From assembly GCA_031292255.1 (NCBI GenBank), contig JARLHN010000031.1, positions 1-64,000 of the forward strand: a stretch of 64,000 nucleotides of DNA, written 5' to 3'. The stretch's first letter is position 1, and each line of letters opens with the position of its first letter. This document shows positions 1 to 9,290 of this stretch, one piece after another. This stretch comes from Oryzomonas sp. GTDB taxonomy: Bacteria > Desulfobacterota > Desulfuromonadia > Geobacterales > Pseudopelobacteraceae. The notes under the pieces are model-generated. The model saw only the letters and a program-made list of their open reading frames with translations, was not told where the DNA came from and did no database searches. A program made the translations under genes and the position numbers.

Positions 1-40
1 ATCCTAAGTCTGGTGCGTCTGCCAATTCCGCCACTCTCGC
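1..40 (-). tRNA. tRNA-Leu (anticodon UAG), 5' part only
   Basis: Read on the minus strand, the first 40 bases give a 5' acceptor strand GCGAGAG, then TG, a D-arm with the GGCGGAATTGGCAGACGC pattern typical of leucine tRNAs, and an anticodon stem and loop CAGACTTAGGA with TAG as anticodon. The variable arm, T-arm and 3' end lie outside the window. The identity rests on the class II D-arm pattern and the visible anticodon. Confidence 0.88.
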
Positions 41-135
41 CCAAATGCCAGCCTCATGCTTCTTCGCTCGGTGAAATGAACGAATAATGGAAAATATTTG
101 AAAAAATCATTAAGGTCAAGGAATTAATTGAATCA

Positions 136-489
136 TCACCCACCCGCCAGTTTGACTTGGTATCCACGAGACTCCAATTCCTTAAGCAGGGTTTCGCGGT
201 GATCTCCCTGGATCTCGATGACCCCCTCCTTGACAGTGCCGCCGCTGCCGCAACGTTTTTTCAATGCTCCCGCCAAATCCTTCAGCGCCTCTCCTTTGAG
301 CGGTACGCCGGTAATGACAATGACGGTTCCGCCGCCGCGGCCTTTGACTTCACGACGCAGGCGAACCGTCCCGTCGGCGGGCGGCTTCGACGGCTTCGAC
401 GGCTGCGTTCCCCGGGCCTTGCTTGCGCCGTGGCCCACGCGGCCCGTTTCGCTGGAGTAGACAAGGGTTGTTTCTTCTGTCCGTTTCAT
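136..489 (-). CDS. SUI1/eIF1-like translation factor (YciH family)
   Basis: A 117-residue protein with a basic, low-complexity N-terminal half (about residues 1-45, rich in Ser, Lys, Pro and Arg) and a C-terminal SUI1 fold (about 47-117). The family marks are the VRLRREVKGRGGGTVIVITG segment, the KDLAGALKKRCGSGGTVK stretch and the closing IQGDHRETLLKELESRGY. Bacterial YciH proteins resemble eukaryotic eIF1 and are thought to act at the small ribosomal subunit in start-site selection; the exact role in bacteria is not settled. It stands alone between the tRNA and the NAD synthetase pair, and the 140 bases downstream of nadE hold no gene. Family assignment is firm, function only by homology. 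Confidence 0.85.
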   Translation of the reverse strand: MKRTEETTLVYSSETGRVGHGASKARGTQPSKPSKPPADGTVRLRREVKGRGGGTVIVITGVPLKGEALKDLAGALKKRCGSGGTVKEGVIEIQGDHRETLLKELESRGYQVKLAGG

Positions 490-629
490 TCCCTCACAGC
501 TCCTTCCTGAAAACGAGCATCATCGTGCCGCCGTTTAATAAGAACTTCAACATGACGGCCATTTGCCGTTACCCTTGATTTGAACTGGAAATCGCCGTTG
601 AAACACCATCTGGTTCCGGTTGGGAGCAG

Positions 630-1454
630 TTACTTGCCCCAATCGCGGGAGTACCTGAAATCCCGATCGATGGTGCGGTTGGACACCTTGGCGATCACGG
701 GCAGGCGCCGTTTAAAGTGGGAGTTCTGGACCTTTTTATAGATGGTGTCGATGAACTCGGGTCCAAAGCCCGCGCCGATCAACTCCTCCCTGGTCAGGCG
801 CAGGTCTACCATGCGATAGAGCAGTTCGTCCACCTGGCGGTAGGAGAAGCCCAACTCTTCCTCATCTGTTTGGCCGGCCCACAGATCGGCGGAGGGTTGT
901 TTCTCGATCACCTCGCTCGGCACACCCATGGCCTCGGACAATTGCCAGATCTGGGTCTTGTACAGATCGCCGATTGGATTGAGGGCGCTGGCCATGTCGC
1001 CGAAAAGGGTTCCGTAACCGAGAAGCAGTTCGGTTTTGTTGCTGGTTCCCAGCACCAGGGCGGAGTAATGGGCGGAATGGTCGAAGAGGATGGTCATCCG
1101 CTCGCGGGCCATCTTGTTGCCGCGCCGCATATTGTCCGCATCCGGGAACATCCCGAAATAGGCGTCCACCATGGGGGTGATCGGCACCAACGAAAAATCC
1201 ACACCGCATGCCTGGGCCACCAGCCGGGCGTGGGCCTCGCTCTCCGGATTGCTGGTCTTGTAGGGCATGCAGATAGCGTGGACGTTTTCAGCTCCCAACG
1301 CCTCGGCCGCGATGAACGCCACCAGGGCCGAGTCGATCCCCCCCGACAACCCCAGCACGGCCTTTCTGACGCCCACCTTATGCACCTCGTCCCGCACGAA
1401 GCCGACCAGGATCTTGCGCAACAATTCCGTATTGGCTGCCAAGCCTGCCATCAT
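630..1454 (-). CDS. nadE: NAD+ synthase, ATP-pyrophosphatase subunit
   Basis: Makes NAD+ by amidating nicotinic acid adenine dinucleotide with ATP, the last step of NAD synthesis. About 274 residues, the size of a stand-alone synthetase domain. The PP-loop SGGIDS lies at residues 37-42 and the later block with [27 protein letters not shown] is the family's substrate-binding region. I chose the ATG at 1454 because its ATGA overlaps the stop of the upstream gene and an AGGAG lies just before it; a second ATG follows at once, and an open extension to 1502 has no ribosome site. The preceding gene is a nitrilase-fold amidase. In many bacteria these two activities are one glutamine-dependent NadE of about 550 residues, so here the enzyme appears split into two coupled genes. 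Confidence 0.9.
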   Translation of the reverse strand: MMAGLAANTELLRKILVGFVRDEVHKVGVRKAVLGLSGGIDSALVAFIAAEALGAENVHAICMPYKTSNPESEAHARLVAQACGVDFSLVPITPMVDAYFGMFPDADNMRRGNKMARERMTILFDHSAHYSALVLGTSNKTELLLGYGTLFGDMASALNPIGDLYKTQIWQLSEAMGVPSEVIEKQPSADLWAGQTDEEELGFSYRQVDELLYRMVDLRLTREELIGAGFGPEFIDTIYKKVQNSHFKRRLPVIAKVSNRTIDRDFRYSRDWGK

Positions 1455-2299
1455 AGTCTCCTTTCCCGTTCGATGCGCCTGAGTTCCTGCATGGTCACGC
1501 ACAGGTTCTCATCGCGCAACATGGGGGAGAATATCCTCTCCCGCCGCAAGGCGCCTTCCTCCACCAGAGCGTTGACGCTGTCCTCTTCCAGCAACCCGGC
1601 TCGCACGACCGATTCGCCGGAGGGAGCGATATATTCCGAGCCGCCCCAGAAATTGATACCGTCTTCGTAGCCCACCCGGTTGCAGTACAGCACCCGGCAA
1701 TTGAGGAAGAGCGCCGTAGTGGCGGTCAGTTTCTGCCAGGCCGTGGCCGAACCGAGGGTTTCGCCCTCCACGCCGCGGCCTGGGCTGCTGGAGAGGCAGA
1801 GCAGGGTTGCAGCGCCGTCCATGGCCAGGATGTAGGAGCTTGAAAGGTGCCACATGTCCTCGCAGATCAGGATGCCCATGCGGCCGAACTTGCAGTCAAA
1901 GGCGCGGAAACGTTCGCCCCTGGCCAGGTAGCGCTGCTCATCGAACAGGCCGTAGGTGGGGAGATAGACCTTGCGATGGAGATGTTTGATCGCCCCGTCT
2001 TCCAGGTAGAGGGCCGAATTGAAGAAGCGGTAGTCGGAGGTCTCCTCCACGAAGCCCACGGCAATGGAGATGCCGCGAGAGAGTTCGACCAGGCGGGCGA
2101 TCTCGGGCGAATCCAGCCGACGGGCCACCTCGGGCACCAAATCCTTGAGAAAATAGCCGGTCATGGCCAGTTCGGGGAAGACCACCAGGTCGGCCCCGGC
2201 TGTTCGGGCCTGTCCGATGCGCTCCTCGATGAGCGCAAGATTGTCGTCCACACAGCCGAGTTTGGGTTTGATCTGGGCCAGTTGGGCCGTGAAATCCAT
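1451..2299 (-). CDS. Nitrilase-fold amidase, probable glutaminase partner of NadE
   Basis: A carbon-nitrogen hydrolase of about 282 residues carrying the three catalytic positions of the superfamily: Glu in [11 protein letters not shown], Lys in [11 protein letters not shown] and Cys in [10 protein letters not shown]. The sequence around each matches the amidase domain of glutamine-dependent NAD synthetases, which frees ammonia from glutamine and channels it to the synthetase. Its TGA overlaps the nadE start by four bases, so the two are translationally coupled. The start at 2299 is preceded by AAGGAG at good spacing; the frame extends 13 codons further without a better site. Role as NadE glutaminase is inferred from adjacency and sequence type. 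Confidence 0.83.
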   Translation of the reverse strand: MDFTAQLAQIKPKLGCVDDNLALIEERIGQARTAGADLVVFPELAMTGYFLKDLVPEVARRLDSPEIARLVELSRGISIAVGFVEETSDYRFFNSALYLEDGAIKHLHRKVYLPTYGLFDEQRYLARGERFRAFDCKFGRMGILICEDMWHLSSSYILAMDGAATLLCLSSSPGRGVEGETLGSATAWQKLTATTALFLNCRVLYCNRVGYEDGINFWGGSEYIAPSGESVVRAGLLEEDSVNALVEEGALRRERIFSPMLRDENLCVTMQELRRIERERRL

Positions 2300-2360
2300 A
2301 GGGGGCTCCTTCTTGAACAGGTTCAACAACCTTTTCACTTTTTACTTTTTATTGCTCTGT

Positions 2361-2783
2361 TCAGTATGCCAGCTCAAACGCATTCACGATGTGCTCGATC
2401 GCGGGGGCTCCGCCATCCGCCAGGAGGATAGCGATCACGTCGAAACGGGCATCGGCGTCCTGCTGCCGGTGCTTGGCCAGCCACGTCAGGGCTGCCTTTG
2501 ATATCTGGCGCTGCTTGAACGGGGTGACCGCCAGTTGGGGCACACCGTAGGAGAGGTCGCGGCGGGCCTTGACCTCCACGAAGACCAGGCTCTTGTCCCT
2601 CGGGTCCCGGGCCACGATATCCACCTCGCCCCCCTTGCAGCGATAGTTGCGTTCCAGGATGCGGTACCTTTTGCCTTCGAGAAAGGAAACGGCCAGGTCT
2701 TCGCCCAGGTCGCCGATGCCTCTGTTATCCGTGGGCAGCGGCCCGCTCTGCCCGGTGGAGGCGCCTCCGCCGAACCATTTCAC
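2361..2783 (-). CDS. YraN / UPF0102 family endonuclease-like protein
   Basis: A 140-residue protein of the UPF0102 family, which has a Holliday-junction-resolvase/restriction-endonuclease-like fold. The core motifs are visible: an N-terminal GEDLAVSFLEGKRYRILERNYR helix-strand unit, GEVDIVARD (the Asp and Glu of the PD-(D/E)xK-like site) and LVFVEVKAR with the E-x-K. The biochemical role in bacteria is poorly known. The start overlaps the stop of the upstream aldehyde oxidoreductase by four bases (ATGA), so they share a transcript, though no functional link is obvious. Confidence 0.85.
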   Translation of the reverse strand: MKWFGGGASTGQSGPLPTDNRGIGDLGEDLAVSFLEGKRYRILERNYRCKGGEVDIVARDPRDKSLVFVEVKARRDLSYGVPQLAVTPFKQRQISKAALTWLAKHRQQDADARFDVIAILLADGGAPAIEHIVNAFELAY

Positions 2784-4519
2784 GGCATTTTCTCCAGGAA
2801 GGCGGCATCATCAAAGCAGCCATCGGCATTCAATCCCCTGATGCGGTAGTACTTGCCCAACTCCTCTTCAAAACGCCGCCGGTCGATGGGGGGGATGCCG
2901 ATACCGTCGCCGCTCGTGCCCGGCTCACTGAAAAACCGCTCCGGCAGGCAGTCGTCCCTGCGGGAGAAACCGTTGACGCAGTTGTAGAAACGCTCTGTCA
3001 GGCAGATGCGGCGGCCGATCTCCTTCAGCCGCTGGGGGGAGTACTCGATGCCGGTGGTAGCGGTCAGTAGTTCGCCGTACTCCTCCAGGCTGGCGCCGAA
3101 AAAGGAAAACTTGCAGGCTACCAGGGAATCCACGGCGGCGTTGGTGTCCTCGGCAATGGTGATGATGCGGGCCTTGCCGGAAAAAGAGAAGCGATCCGTG
3201 GGCACCGGCTTGCGCAGGATTTCATGGGAGATGGGATAGGCACTCAGGTGGCAGCCGCCCCGGTTGCTGGTGCAATATGCCAGTGCCATGCCGTAGGCGC
3301 CGCGCGGGTCGTAGGCCGGCAATTCCAGTGACTTGACGCTCATGGAGAGTTCCGGGCAGCCCATTGTTTCCGCGAGACGGCGCGAGCCAAGCGAAAGGAG
3401 TTCGCCCTCTCCGCGACGCAGAGCCATATCCTCCAGCAGGCCGGGGATCTGCTCTGCCGTGGGGAATTGCCCCCTGATCTCGCCCCAGGCCGCCAAGGTG
3501 GCGGCGGCCGTGATGGTATCCAGCCCCAGGTCGTTGCAGACGCGGTTCGATTCCACGATGGCGTGCAGGTCGTCCACCTTGTTGAGCGCCCCGAAGTGGG
3601 AAATGGTCTCATATTCCGGCAGATGGCCGCACTGTTCCGCCGATTTCTGGCACTGGATCGGGCAGCCGTAGCAGCCATCCTTCCTGGCCCCGAAGGCCTT
3701 TTTGATGGCCGGGCCGGAGTAGTTGGCCGAATGTTCGAAAAAGGTCTTGCGGAAGTTCTCGGTGGGGGTCATGCGGCGTTGGGCCATTAGATCCACCAGC
3801 ACCGGCGTGCCGAACTCGGCGATCCCCAGAGGGCCGAAGATCACCGGTGATGCCTTGAAGAGCCGCATCACATCCTGGCGGGCCCTGTCGAACAGGACGG
3901 GGTCGGCGATGGCCGTCACGCGGTCGCCGTCAACCACCACCCCCTTGAGGTTCTTCGCGCCCATCACGGCGCCCAGTCCGCCCCGGCCGACCGAGTTGCC
4001 TTCCCCAATTACGATGCTGGCAAAGGGGACGCCGTTTTCGCCGGCCGGACCGATGGCCGCAACGCTGCCGCGCTCCTTCAGGGCATTCACCGTGAAGGGG
4101 ATTGCCTTGCCCCACAGGTGACCGGCCGGCAGGATTTCAACCGCATCGGGCCGGATGGCCAGGACGACCGGCTCAGGGCTTCTGCCGGTAACGGCAAGGC
4201 AGTCCAGCCCGGCCGCTTTCAGGCGCCAGGCAAACCTGCCGCCTGCGGAGCAGTCGCAGATGGTGCCGGTCAGGGGGGAGCGGGAGATCACCGAGAGTCG
4301 CGCCGCAGTCGGGGCAGAGGTGCCGCACAGCGGGCCGACGGCAAAGATCAGCGGCAGGGCGGGATCGGAGGGAGCGAGCCGGAAGTGGTCGCGCATCAGG
4401 CGCACCCCCAATCCGCGGCCGCCGAGGTACTCCTCCAGCAATGGGCGGGGAATTTCCTCGCGTTGCGCCGTTTTGGCGCTCAGGTCTACCCTGAGTATGG
4501 TTCCGGTCCAGCCGTTCAT
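2780..4519 (-). CDS. aor: Tungsten-dependent aldehyde:ferredoxin oxidoreductase
   Basis: Oxidises aldehydes to carboxylic acids with ferredoxin as electron acceptor, using a tungsten bis-pterin cofactor and one [4Fe-4S] cluster; a cytosolic enzyme of strict anaerobes. At 579 residues it has the family length. The N-terminal beta domain (GWTGTILRVDLSAK, then EYLGGRGLGVRLMRDH) is typical. The GCYGCPIQCQ segment near residue 280 carries clustered cysteines, with a further Cys in DSLVACKFSFF near 466, matching the cluster ligands. It opens the operon with yraN. A 265-base repeat element lies immediately upstream, so its promoter must be inside or beyond that element. No partner ferredoxin or cofactor gene is visible nearby. 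Confidence 0.92.
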   Translation of the reverse strand: MNGWTGTILRVDLSAKTAQREEIPRPLLEEYLGGRGLGVRLMRDHFRLAPSDPALPLIFAVGPLCGTSAPTAARLSVISRSPLTGTICDCSAGGRFAWRLKAAGLDCLAVTGRSPEPVVLAIRPDAVEILPAGHLWGKAIPFTVNALKERGSVAAIGPAGENGVPFASIVIGEGNSVGRGGLGAVMGAKNLKGVVVDGDRVTAIADPVLFDRARQDVMRLFKASPVIFGPLGIAEFGTPVLVDLMAQRRMTPTENFRKTFFEHSANYSGPAIKKAFGARKDGCYGCPIQCQKSAEQCGHLPEYETISHFGALNKVDDLHAIVESNRVCNDLGLDTITAAATLAAWGEIRGQFPTAEQIPGLLEDMALRRGEGELLSLGSRRLAETMGCPELSMSVKSLELPAYDPRGAYGMALAYCTSNRGGCHLSAYPISHEILRKPVPTDRFSFSGKARIITIAEDTNAAVDSLVACKFSFFGASLEEYGELLTATTGIEYSPQRLKEIGRRICLTERFYNCVNGFSRRDDCLPERFFSEPGTSGDGIGIPPIDRRRFEEELGKYYRIRGLNADGCFDDAAFLEKMP

Positions 4520-4530
4520 GGTCTCCTAAG

Positions 4531-4795
4531 AGGTTGTTGAAAAACAGTCATCTCGCCACCATCCTCGAAAGCCCTTTTGTGACTTCGGCCTGCGGCCTCA
4601 CCCTTCGGGCGCCTTCGCGGTCCGATTTCACGAGTGAAATTGTGCGGCGTAGCGCTGCTACGCCTCCGCAGGGCCTTTAGCAGAACCGTTCCGGTTCTGT
4701 CCCTTCGGGATGAACTCCGCTGGCGCTCCGTCACCGATAATCGCCTGAGGCGATTATACTGCGGGTGCGACGATCTGACTGTTTTTGAACAACCT
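4531..4795. repeat. MITE-like multi-hairpin element with terminal inverted repeats
   Basis: Both ends carry the same inverted sequence: AGGTTGTT(G/C)AAAAACAGTCA at the left and its reverse complement at the right, followed inward by an imperfect continuation (TCTCG / GATCGTCG). Between them lies a string of short palindromes, such as GGCCTGCGGCC, TTTCACGAGTGAAA, GGCGTAGCGCTGCTACGCC, AGAACCGTTCCGGTTCT and AATCGCCTGAGGCGATT. There is no reading frame of interest. The structure fits a non-autonomous mobile element or a structured intergenic repeat. It fills the whole gap between the aor start and the gph stop. Confidence 0.75.
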
Positions 4796-4803
4796 GAGAT
4801 TAT

Positions 4804-5466
4804 TCAAAAGCCCGCTAATGTCCCGCTCAACAGAATGGCTGCCAGGTCGCCGGGCGAAGCGGCGCAATGGTCGGCCCCCGCCAATTCCTCCGGCCCGCCA
4901 TAGCCCCAGGTGCAGCCGATGGTGGCTACGCCGGCCTGTTGGCCGGCCTGTATGTCGTTGATGCTGTCTCCCACCATGACCGCGTCATGGGCGGCAATGC
5001 CGAGACGTGCCAGGGTCTGCAACAGGGGCAGGGGGGATGGCTTCAACTCCGGAAAGGTGTCCCCGCCGCAGATGATTTCAAACAGACGGTCAATGCCGAG
5101 CGCCTCCATGATCAGGTGGCAGAGGGCCTCATGCTTGTTGGAGATGACTGCCAGGCGGATGCCGTTTTCGGCCAACTGCCCCAGCGCCTCCCGGACGCCG
5201 GGATAGAGCGTGCTTTTGTCCGTGACATGGTCTTTGTTGTAGGCCACGAACGATTCGATCCCGCGTGTGATCGCCTCCTCCGATTCGGTTTCGAGCGCTC
5301 TCCGTACCAGGTTATGGGCTCCTTTGCCCACCAGTCGGCGCACCGAGGCGGGTGTCAGGGAAGGCCGCCCGAAGCCGGCCAACATATGGTTGACGGCATC
5401 GGTCAGGTCCTCCAGCGAATCCACCAGGGTGCCGTCGAGATCGAACAGGGCCGCGCGTACGGTCAT
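4804..5466 (-). CDS. gph: HAD-superfamily phosphoglycolate phosphatase-like
   Basis: Probable 2-phosphoglycolate phosphatase of about 220 residues. HAD motif I is FDLDGTLVDSLEDL at the N-terminus with both catalytic Asp residues, motif II is LAVISNK, the motif III Lys lies in FPELKPSPLPL, and motif IV is MVGDSINDIQAG. The helical cap lies between I and II. I chose the ATG at 5466, which overlaps the yhbY stop as ATGA and puts motif I close to the N-terminus; the upstream extension has no homology. Substrate specificity within HAD enzymes cannot be fixed from sequence alone (pyrophosphatase PpaX is close). Confidence 0.85.
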   Translation of the reverse strand: MTVRAALFDLDGTLVDSLEDLTDAVNHMLAGFGRPSLTPASVRRLVGKGAHNLVRRALETESEEAITRGIESFVAYNKDHVTDKSTLYPGVREALGQLAENGIRLAVISNKHEALCHLIMEALGIDRLFEIICGGDTFPELKPSPLPLLQTLARLGIAAHDAVMVGDSINDIQAGQQAGVATIGCTWGYGGPEELAGADHCAASPGDLAAILLSGTLAGF

Positions 5467-5783
5467 GACTGCTTTTCCCCGGCAGGCTTGTCCGCTTTCG
5501 GCAAGACGATAACCGGTGGCGTCGCCGGGCGGTAGAGCAGGAAGGTCTTGCCCAATACCTGGGCAATGTCGGCGTCGCATGATCCGGCCAGCATGTCGGC
5601 CGCCTCGTTCTTGTCCAGAAGGCAGCTCTCCAGAAGCTTGACCTTGATCAGCTCATGACAGTCCAAAGCGGCGTTGGCCTCCTTGATCAAGGCCTCTTCA
5701 ATCTCCTTCTTGCCGATGTGGATGACCGGTTTGAGGCTATGCCCGAGGGCGCGCAGGTGGCGTTTCTGTTTTCCCGACAGCAT
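5463..5783 (-). CDS. yhbY: YhbY-type CRM-domain RNA-binding protein
   Basis: A CRM (chloroplast RNA splicing and ribosome maturation) domain protein of about 106 residues. Family marks are LSGKQKRHLRALGHSLKPVI at the N-terminus, the IGKKE loop in place of the GxxG RNA-binding loop, and ELIKVKLLESC. E. coli YhbY associates with pre-50S particles, so a role in large-subunit assembly is likely. The start at 5783 is used because AGGAG lies 11 bases upstream and the protein then begins at the domain edge; a longer frame to 5819 would encode the ribosome site itself. It is coupled to gph by ATGA. Confidence 0.85.
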   Translation of the reverse strand: MLSGKQKRHLRALGHSLKPVIHIGKKEIEEALIKEANAALDCHELIKVKLLESCLLDKNEAADMLAGSCDADIAQVLGKTFLLYRPATPPVIVLPKADKPAGEKQS

Positions 5784-6031
5784 ATAAAAAGATCTCCTAT
5801 TCATTCTTGCCGCATTCATGGCGGATTTATCGTTTGTATATCATACCAGCTCAAGAGTGGCAAACCACAAACTGGGGCCGGTGTGCCAGGCGGCACGGCA
5901 TGCCTATGTTACGGCCGTGTATCGGGAATATTAAAAAGAATATACATCTTCCGGTTTATGTGATATTAAAGCATAATTTAACTGACAAATACTCTGGCAT
6001 TGCCTCATTGCGACCATCAGGAGCTTTGTGA

Positions 6032-8080
6032 ATGAGTTTAAGTAAATACCCGATTTCCACGGCACTGACATCATTCAATTCGGATACTGCCGTACCTGCC
6101 GGCAACGCCCCCAAAAAAACAATTGCCAAGGTGCACCACCTGCCGCCTTCCATCTGGAAGAAGATGGTGGGCGATGCAAAAAGTCCGCTTGACAAGGCCA
6201 TTGAACGGACCCGTGATTTCTTTTTCCGGGAACAGTTGCCGGACGGTTACTGGTGGGCCGAACTGGAGTCGAACGTCACCATCGCAGCGGAATACGTCAT
6301 GCTTTTCCATTTTCTGGGCATGGTGGACAAGGTGCGCGAGCGGAAGATTGCCCGCTATATCCTCAGCAAGCAGACCGAAGAGGGATATTGGGCCATCTGG
6401 CATACCGGTCCCGGCGACCTCTCGACCACCATCGAGGCCTATTTTGCCCTCAAGCTGGCGGGCTACCCGGCGGATCATCCGTCCATGCGCAAGGCGCGGG
6501 AATTTGTTCTGGCCAACGGCGGCATCATCAAGGCGCGTGTTTTCACCAAGATTTTCCTGGCCCTGTTCGGCGAGTTCTCCTGGCTCGGCGTCCCGTCGAT
6601 GCCGATTGAACTGATGCTTCTGCCCAATTGGGCCTATTTCAACGTCTACGAGTTGTCCAGTTGGGCGCGGGGGACCATTATCCCGCTTTCGGTGGTGATG
6701 GCCGAGCGTCCGGTGCGCAAACTGCCCCCCTGGGCGCGGGTGCAGGAACTTTACGTCCGCCCGCCGCGGCCGACCGACTACACCTTCAGCAAGGAAGACG
6801 GCATCCTTACCTGGAAAAATTTCTTCATCGGCGTGGACCACCTGCTCAAGGTGTACGAGTCCAGCCCCATACGGCCGTTCAAGAAAAAAGCCACCGCCGT
6901 TGCCGAAAAGTGGATTCTCGATCATCAGGAACCCACCGGCGACTGGGGCGGCATCCAGCCGGCCATGCTCAATTCCATACTGGCCCTGAATTGCCTGGGC
7001 TACGCAAACGATCATCCCGCCGTCGTAAAAGGGCTTGAGGCACTGGCGAATTTCTGTATCGAGGATGAAGAGTGCCTGGTGCTGCAATCATGCATATCGC
7101 CGGTATGGGATACCGCCCTGGCGCTCGTCGCCATGCAGGAAGCCGGGGTCCCCGCCGATCACCCGGCGCTGGTCAAAGCGGCCCAATGGCTGTTGGACCT
7201 TGAGGTACGCCGCAAGGGGGACTGGCAGGTCAAGGCGCCTGAACTGGAGCCGGGCGGATGGGCATTCGAGTTTCTCAACGACTGGTTCCCCGACGTTGAC
7301 GACTCCGGTTTCGTCATGCTGTCCATCAAGGATATCAAGGTCCGGGACCGCAAGCACAAGGATCAGGCCATCAAACGCGGCATTGCCTGGTGTCTGGGGA
7401 TGCAGAGCAAAAACGGCGGATGGGGCGCTTTCGATAAGGACAATACGAAATACCTGCTGAACAAGATCCCCTTCGCCGACCTGGAGGCCCTGATCGATCC
7501 GCCGTCGGCTGACCTGACCGGGCGCATGATGGAGTTGATGGGTAACTTCGACTATTCCAATAAGCATCCGGCAGCCGCGCGCGCTCTCGAATTCCTGAAA
7601 AAGGAACAAGAGCCTGAAGGCCCCTGGTGGGGTCGTTGGGGGGTCAACTACATCTACGGCACCTGGTCGGTCTTGTGCGGATTGCAGGCCATCGGTGAAG
7701 ATATGACCCAGCCTTACATCAAAAAGGCGGTCAACTGGTTCAAGTCCAAACAGAACATGGATGGTGGCTGGGGAGAGGTTTGCGAGTCCTATTTCGATCG
7801 TTCCTTGATGGGCAGCGGTCCGAGCACCCCTTCCCAGACGGGGTGGGCGCTCTTGGCTCTCATGGCGACCGGCGAGGTGAATTCCAAAACAGTGGCACGT
7901 GGCATCGACTACCTGCTGAACACCCAGAAACAGGACGGGACCTGGGACGAGGACGCCTTCACCGGCACCGGATTCCCCAAGTTCTTCATGATCAAATACC
8001 ACATTTACCGCAATTGTTTCCCGTTGACGGCGCTGGGCAAGTACCGTCGCCTGATAGCGGAAGGTGGAGACCATAAATAG
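6032..8080 (+). CDS. shc: Squalene-hopene cyclase
   Basis: Cyclises squalene to hopene/hopanol, the first committed step of hopanoid synthesis, at the inner membrane. 682 residues, normal for the family. The catalytic DVDD (family DxDD) acid motif lies at residues 421-424 within WFPDVDDSGF, and several QW repeats are visible, for instance QLPDGYWWAEL, QEPTGDWGGIQ, QSKNGGWGAFDKDN, QNMDGGWGE and QKQDGTWDEDAFTGTGFP. It opens a plus-strand hopanoid block with hpnA, dxs and hpnH. About 250 bases of AT-richer DNA without a gene separate it from the divergent yhbY and must hold the promoter; I cannot assign promoter boxes with confidence. Confidence 0.97.
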   Translation: MSLSKYPISTALTSFNSDTAVPAGNAPKKTIAKVHHLPPSIWKKMVGDAKSPLDKAIERTRDFFFREQLPDGYWWAELESNVTIAAEYVMLFHFLGMVDKVRERKIARYILSKQTEEGYWAIWHTGPGDLSTTIEAYFALKLAGYPADHPSMRKAREFVLANGGIIKARVFTKIFLALFGEFSWLGVPSMPIELMLLPNWAYFNVYELSSWARGTIIPLSVVMAERPVRKLPPWARVQELYVRPPRPTDYTFSKEDGILTWKNFFIGVDHLLKVYESSPIRPFKKKATAVAEKWILDHQEPTGDWGGIQPAMLNSILALNCLGYANDHPAVVKGLEALANFCIEDEECLVLQSCISPVWDTALALVAMQEAGVPADHPALVKAAQWLLDLEVRRKGDWQVKAPELEPGGWAFEFLNDWFPDVDDSGFVMLSIKDIKVRDRKHKDQAIKRGIAWCLGMQSKNGGWGAFDKDNTKYLLNKIPFADLEALIDPPSADLTGRMMELMGNFDYSNKHPAAARALEFLKKEQEPEGPWWGRWGVNYIYGTWSVLCGLQAIGEDMTQPYIKKAVNWFKSKQNMDGGWGEVCESYFDRSLMGSGPSTPSQTGWALLALMATGEVNSKTVARGIDYLLNTQKQDGTWDEDAFTGTGFPKFFMIKYHIYRNCFPLTALGKYRRLIAEGGDHK

Positions 8081-8115
8081 CGGCGTACAGTCGGCACGTA
8101 CATTTTAATTCGCTG

Positions 8116-8150
8116 GGAAGCCCCGAGTTTGCCACATTTCGGGGCTTTCC
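8116..8150 (+). promoter_or_regulatory. Intercistronic hairpin between shc and hpnA
   Basis: AAGCCCCGA (8118-8126) pairs with TCGGGGCTT (8139-8147) around a 12-base loop, giving a GC-rich hairpin. The run after it is TCCCCATTT rather than a T-tract, so it is a weak candidate for an intrinsic terminator and may instead be an RNA-processing or attenuation element between the two hopanoid genes. Confidence 0.5.
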
Positions 8151-8212
8151 CCATTTATGACGTTGTGGCCGCACACCACCGGCGGGATCTGGTCCACGGA
8201 TAAAGAACGGCT

Positions 8213-9205
8213 ATGAAAACATTTGTCACCGGCGCGACCGGATTCATCGGCGCAAGCATTGTCAGGGGATTGCTGAAAGACGGCCGGGAGGTGCGCGCCC
8301 TCGTGAGGGCCGGATCGGATACCTCCAACCTGGCGGGACTTGACATCGAGCTGTGGAAGGGCGACCTCCTGGACCGCGACAGCCTGCGGCAAGGGCTTAA
8401 GGGGTGTGATGCGCTCTATCACGCTGCCGCCGATTATCGCCTCTGGACACGCGATCCGCGGCAGATGTACCGCATCAACGTCGAAGGCACCACGGCCGTT
8501 CTGGAGGCAGCCCTGGAAAACGGCCTTTCACGGGTGGTCTATACCAGCAGTGTGGGGACCCTGGGCAACCCCGGCGACGGCACGCCGGGCGCGGAAGATA
8601 CGCCGGTGACCCTGGCCGACATGGTGGGGCATTACAAAAAGAGCAAATTTCTGGCGGAACGGGAGGCTGAAAGGTTTGTCGCCCGCGGTCTGCACCTGGT
8701 GATCGTCAATCCGTCAACGCCGGTCGGGCCGCTTGATATCAAGCCTACCCCCACCGGAAAGATCATTGTCGATTTTCTCCGCCGCAAGATGCCGGCTTAT
8801 CTGGATACGGGGCTCAACATCATCGCCGTCGAGGATTGCGCCCGTGGCCATATCCTGGCTGAACACAAGGGACGTGTGGGCGAAAAATACATCCTGGGCA
8901 ACGCCAACCTGACTCTGCGGGATATCTTTGCCCTGCTGGAGGGGATCACCGGCCTGGCGGCACCCCGGGTGCGGCTTCCCTACACGCCGATCCTGCTGGC
9001 GGCCTACATCAATGAAGGCATTGCACGCATTACCGGCAAAGAGCCGCTGATCCCCCTGGCAGGCGTGCAGATGGCGGCGAAGTTCATGTTTTTTGATTCG
9101 ACCAAGGCGGTGCGGGAACTGGGCTTGCCCCAGGCATCGGTGAAAGACGCTCTGCAACGCGCCGTAGAGTGGTTCAGGGACAACGGGTACGCGCAAAATC
9201 GTTAA
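8213..9205 (+). CDS. hpnA: Hopanoid-associated NAD(P)-dependent sugar epimerase-like (HpnA)
   Basis: An extended short-chain dehydrogenase of 330 residues. The nucleotide-binding TGATGFIG motif lies at about residues 7-14, and the active site is represented by YTSSVGTLGNP and the catalytic HYKKSKFLAERE (YxxxK) segment. HpnA proteins are recurrent members of hopanoid loci; their substrate is not established. It follows shc by 132 bases with a hairpin between, and precedes dxs. Assignment as HpnA rests on the combination of family and neighbours, since OleD-like and other epimerases are similar in outline. Confidence 0.85.
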   Translation: MKTFVTGATGFIGASIVRGLLKDGREVRALVRAGSDTSNLAGLDIELWKGDLLDRDSLRQGLKGCDALYHAAADYRLWTRDPRQMYRINVEGTTAVLEAALENGLSRVVYTSSVGTLGNPGDGTPGAEDTPVTLADMVGHYKKSKFLAEREAERFVARGLHLVIVNPSTPVGPLDIKPTPTGKIIVDFLRRKMPAYLDTGLNIIAVEDCARGHILAEHKGRVGEKYILGNANLTLRDIFALLEGITGLAAPRVRLPYTPILLAAYINEGIARITGKEPLIPLAGVQMAAKFMFFDSTKAVRELGLPQASVKDALQRAVEWFRDNGYAQNR

Positions 9206-9290
9206 AGGAGGCTAGCGACAATGACTTGTTATTGCCAGCCCCTAACCATCGCTGTTAAGCCGCAGTGATTTTTCAATGGAGAAAGAATCT

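Noticed and set aside
6071-8074. Two long minus-strand frames opposite shc
   Set aside because: Antisense to a complete squalene-hopene cyclase; no ribosome sites or recognisable domains.
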